From Dreissena polymorpha (taxonomy: Eukaryota > Mollusca > Bivalvia > Myida > Dreissenidae), in the NCBI RefSeq assembly GCF_020536995.1, contig NC_068359.1, positions 89,176,353-89,240,352 on the forward strand: a DNA stretch of 64,000 nucleotides, read 5' to 3'. Below are positions 63,952 to 64,000 of this stretch, one piece after another. The notes beneath the pieces are model-generated. The model ran no database searches. It had not been told where the DNA came from and saw only the letters and a list, made by a program, of their open reading frames with translations. Position 1 is the stretch's first letter; each line of letters begins with the position of its first letter. A program made the position numbers and the translations under genes.

Positions 63952-64000
63952 AAACTTCCGGTTATTTCGCAACCGGAACGTTTAAACAAAATGGCGTCTG

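Overview
This is a 64 kb stretch of AT-rich animal nuclear DNA with small exons, long introns and many repeats. The gene families (a two-domain pacifastin-like secreted peptide, an F5/8-type lectin gene with a PAN/apple module, a lone-Ig receptor, THAP remnants) and the repeats (TIR elements carrying tRNA-like heads, the AATCAGGGACGAC palindromic family, elements with AACCGG ends) suggest a bivalve mollusc, probably a heterodont of the Dreissena type. The species is inference from remembered families; no search was possible.

Layout. From 1 to 6.2 kb there is a complete minus-strand gene for a 107-residue secreted pacifastin-like peptide, with a TATA box, four exons and a polyadenylation signal. 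Its second coding intron holds a THAP remnant, a second THAP-like ghost and a tRNA-bearing TIR element. From 6.2 to 18.7 kb I see mostly non-coding AT-rich sequence with a few small repeats. At 18.7-20.2 kb lies a decayed LINE 3' end, at 21.6 kb a TA microsatellite, and at 22.0-22.8 kb a hAT element with an 8-bp target duplication and a BED-finger remnant. A GTGCTGTGCG satellite fills 24.2-26.6 kb. A foldback element fills 27.06-29.22 kb; its inverted arms are arrays of a 21-bp unit and a perfect 6-bp target duplication flanks it. From 30.7 to 34.6 kb are diverged direct copies of sequence at 0.06-0.8 and 15.5-15.9 kb, so an old tandem duplication is likely. Three unrelated minisatellites occupy 36.4-38.6 kb, and a 5'-truncated LINE with an intact reverse-transcriptase C-terminal frame lies at 39.1-40.7 kb.

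The right third carries two multi-exon genes. On the plus strand at 42.4-47.3 kb, seven exons with matching phases encode an F5/8-type (fucolectin-like) segment, a segment like the discoidin-like part of FBXL4, a second F5/8-like end and a terminal PAN/apple domain with one in-frame TAG. On the minus strand at 54.3-59.3 kb, eight exons give a complete 391-residue type I membrane protein: signal peptide, one Ig-like domain, Thr/Ser-rich stalk, one membrane span and a long tyrosine-bearing tail. A lone candidate exon with a YMNL motif at 63.5 kb may belong to another receptor-like gene. The secreted inhibitor, lectin-like gene and Ig receptor all fit extracellular recognition or defence, but nothing in the window shows that they act together. 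No LTR element, endogenous virus or CRISPR array was recognised.
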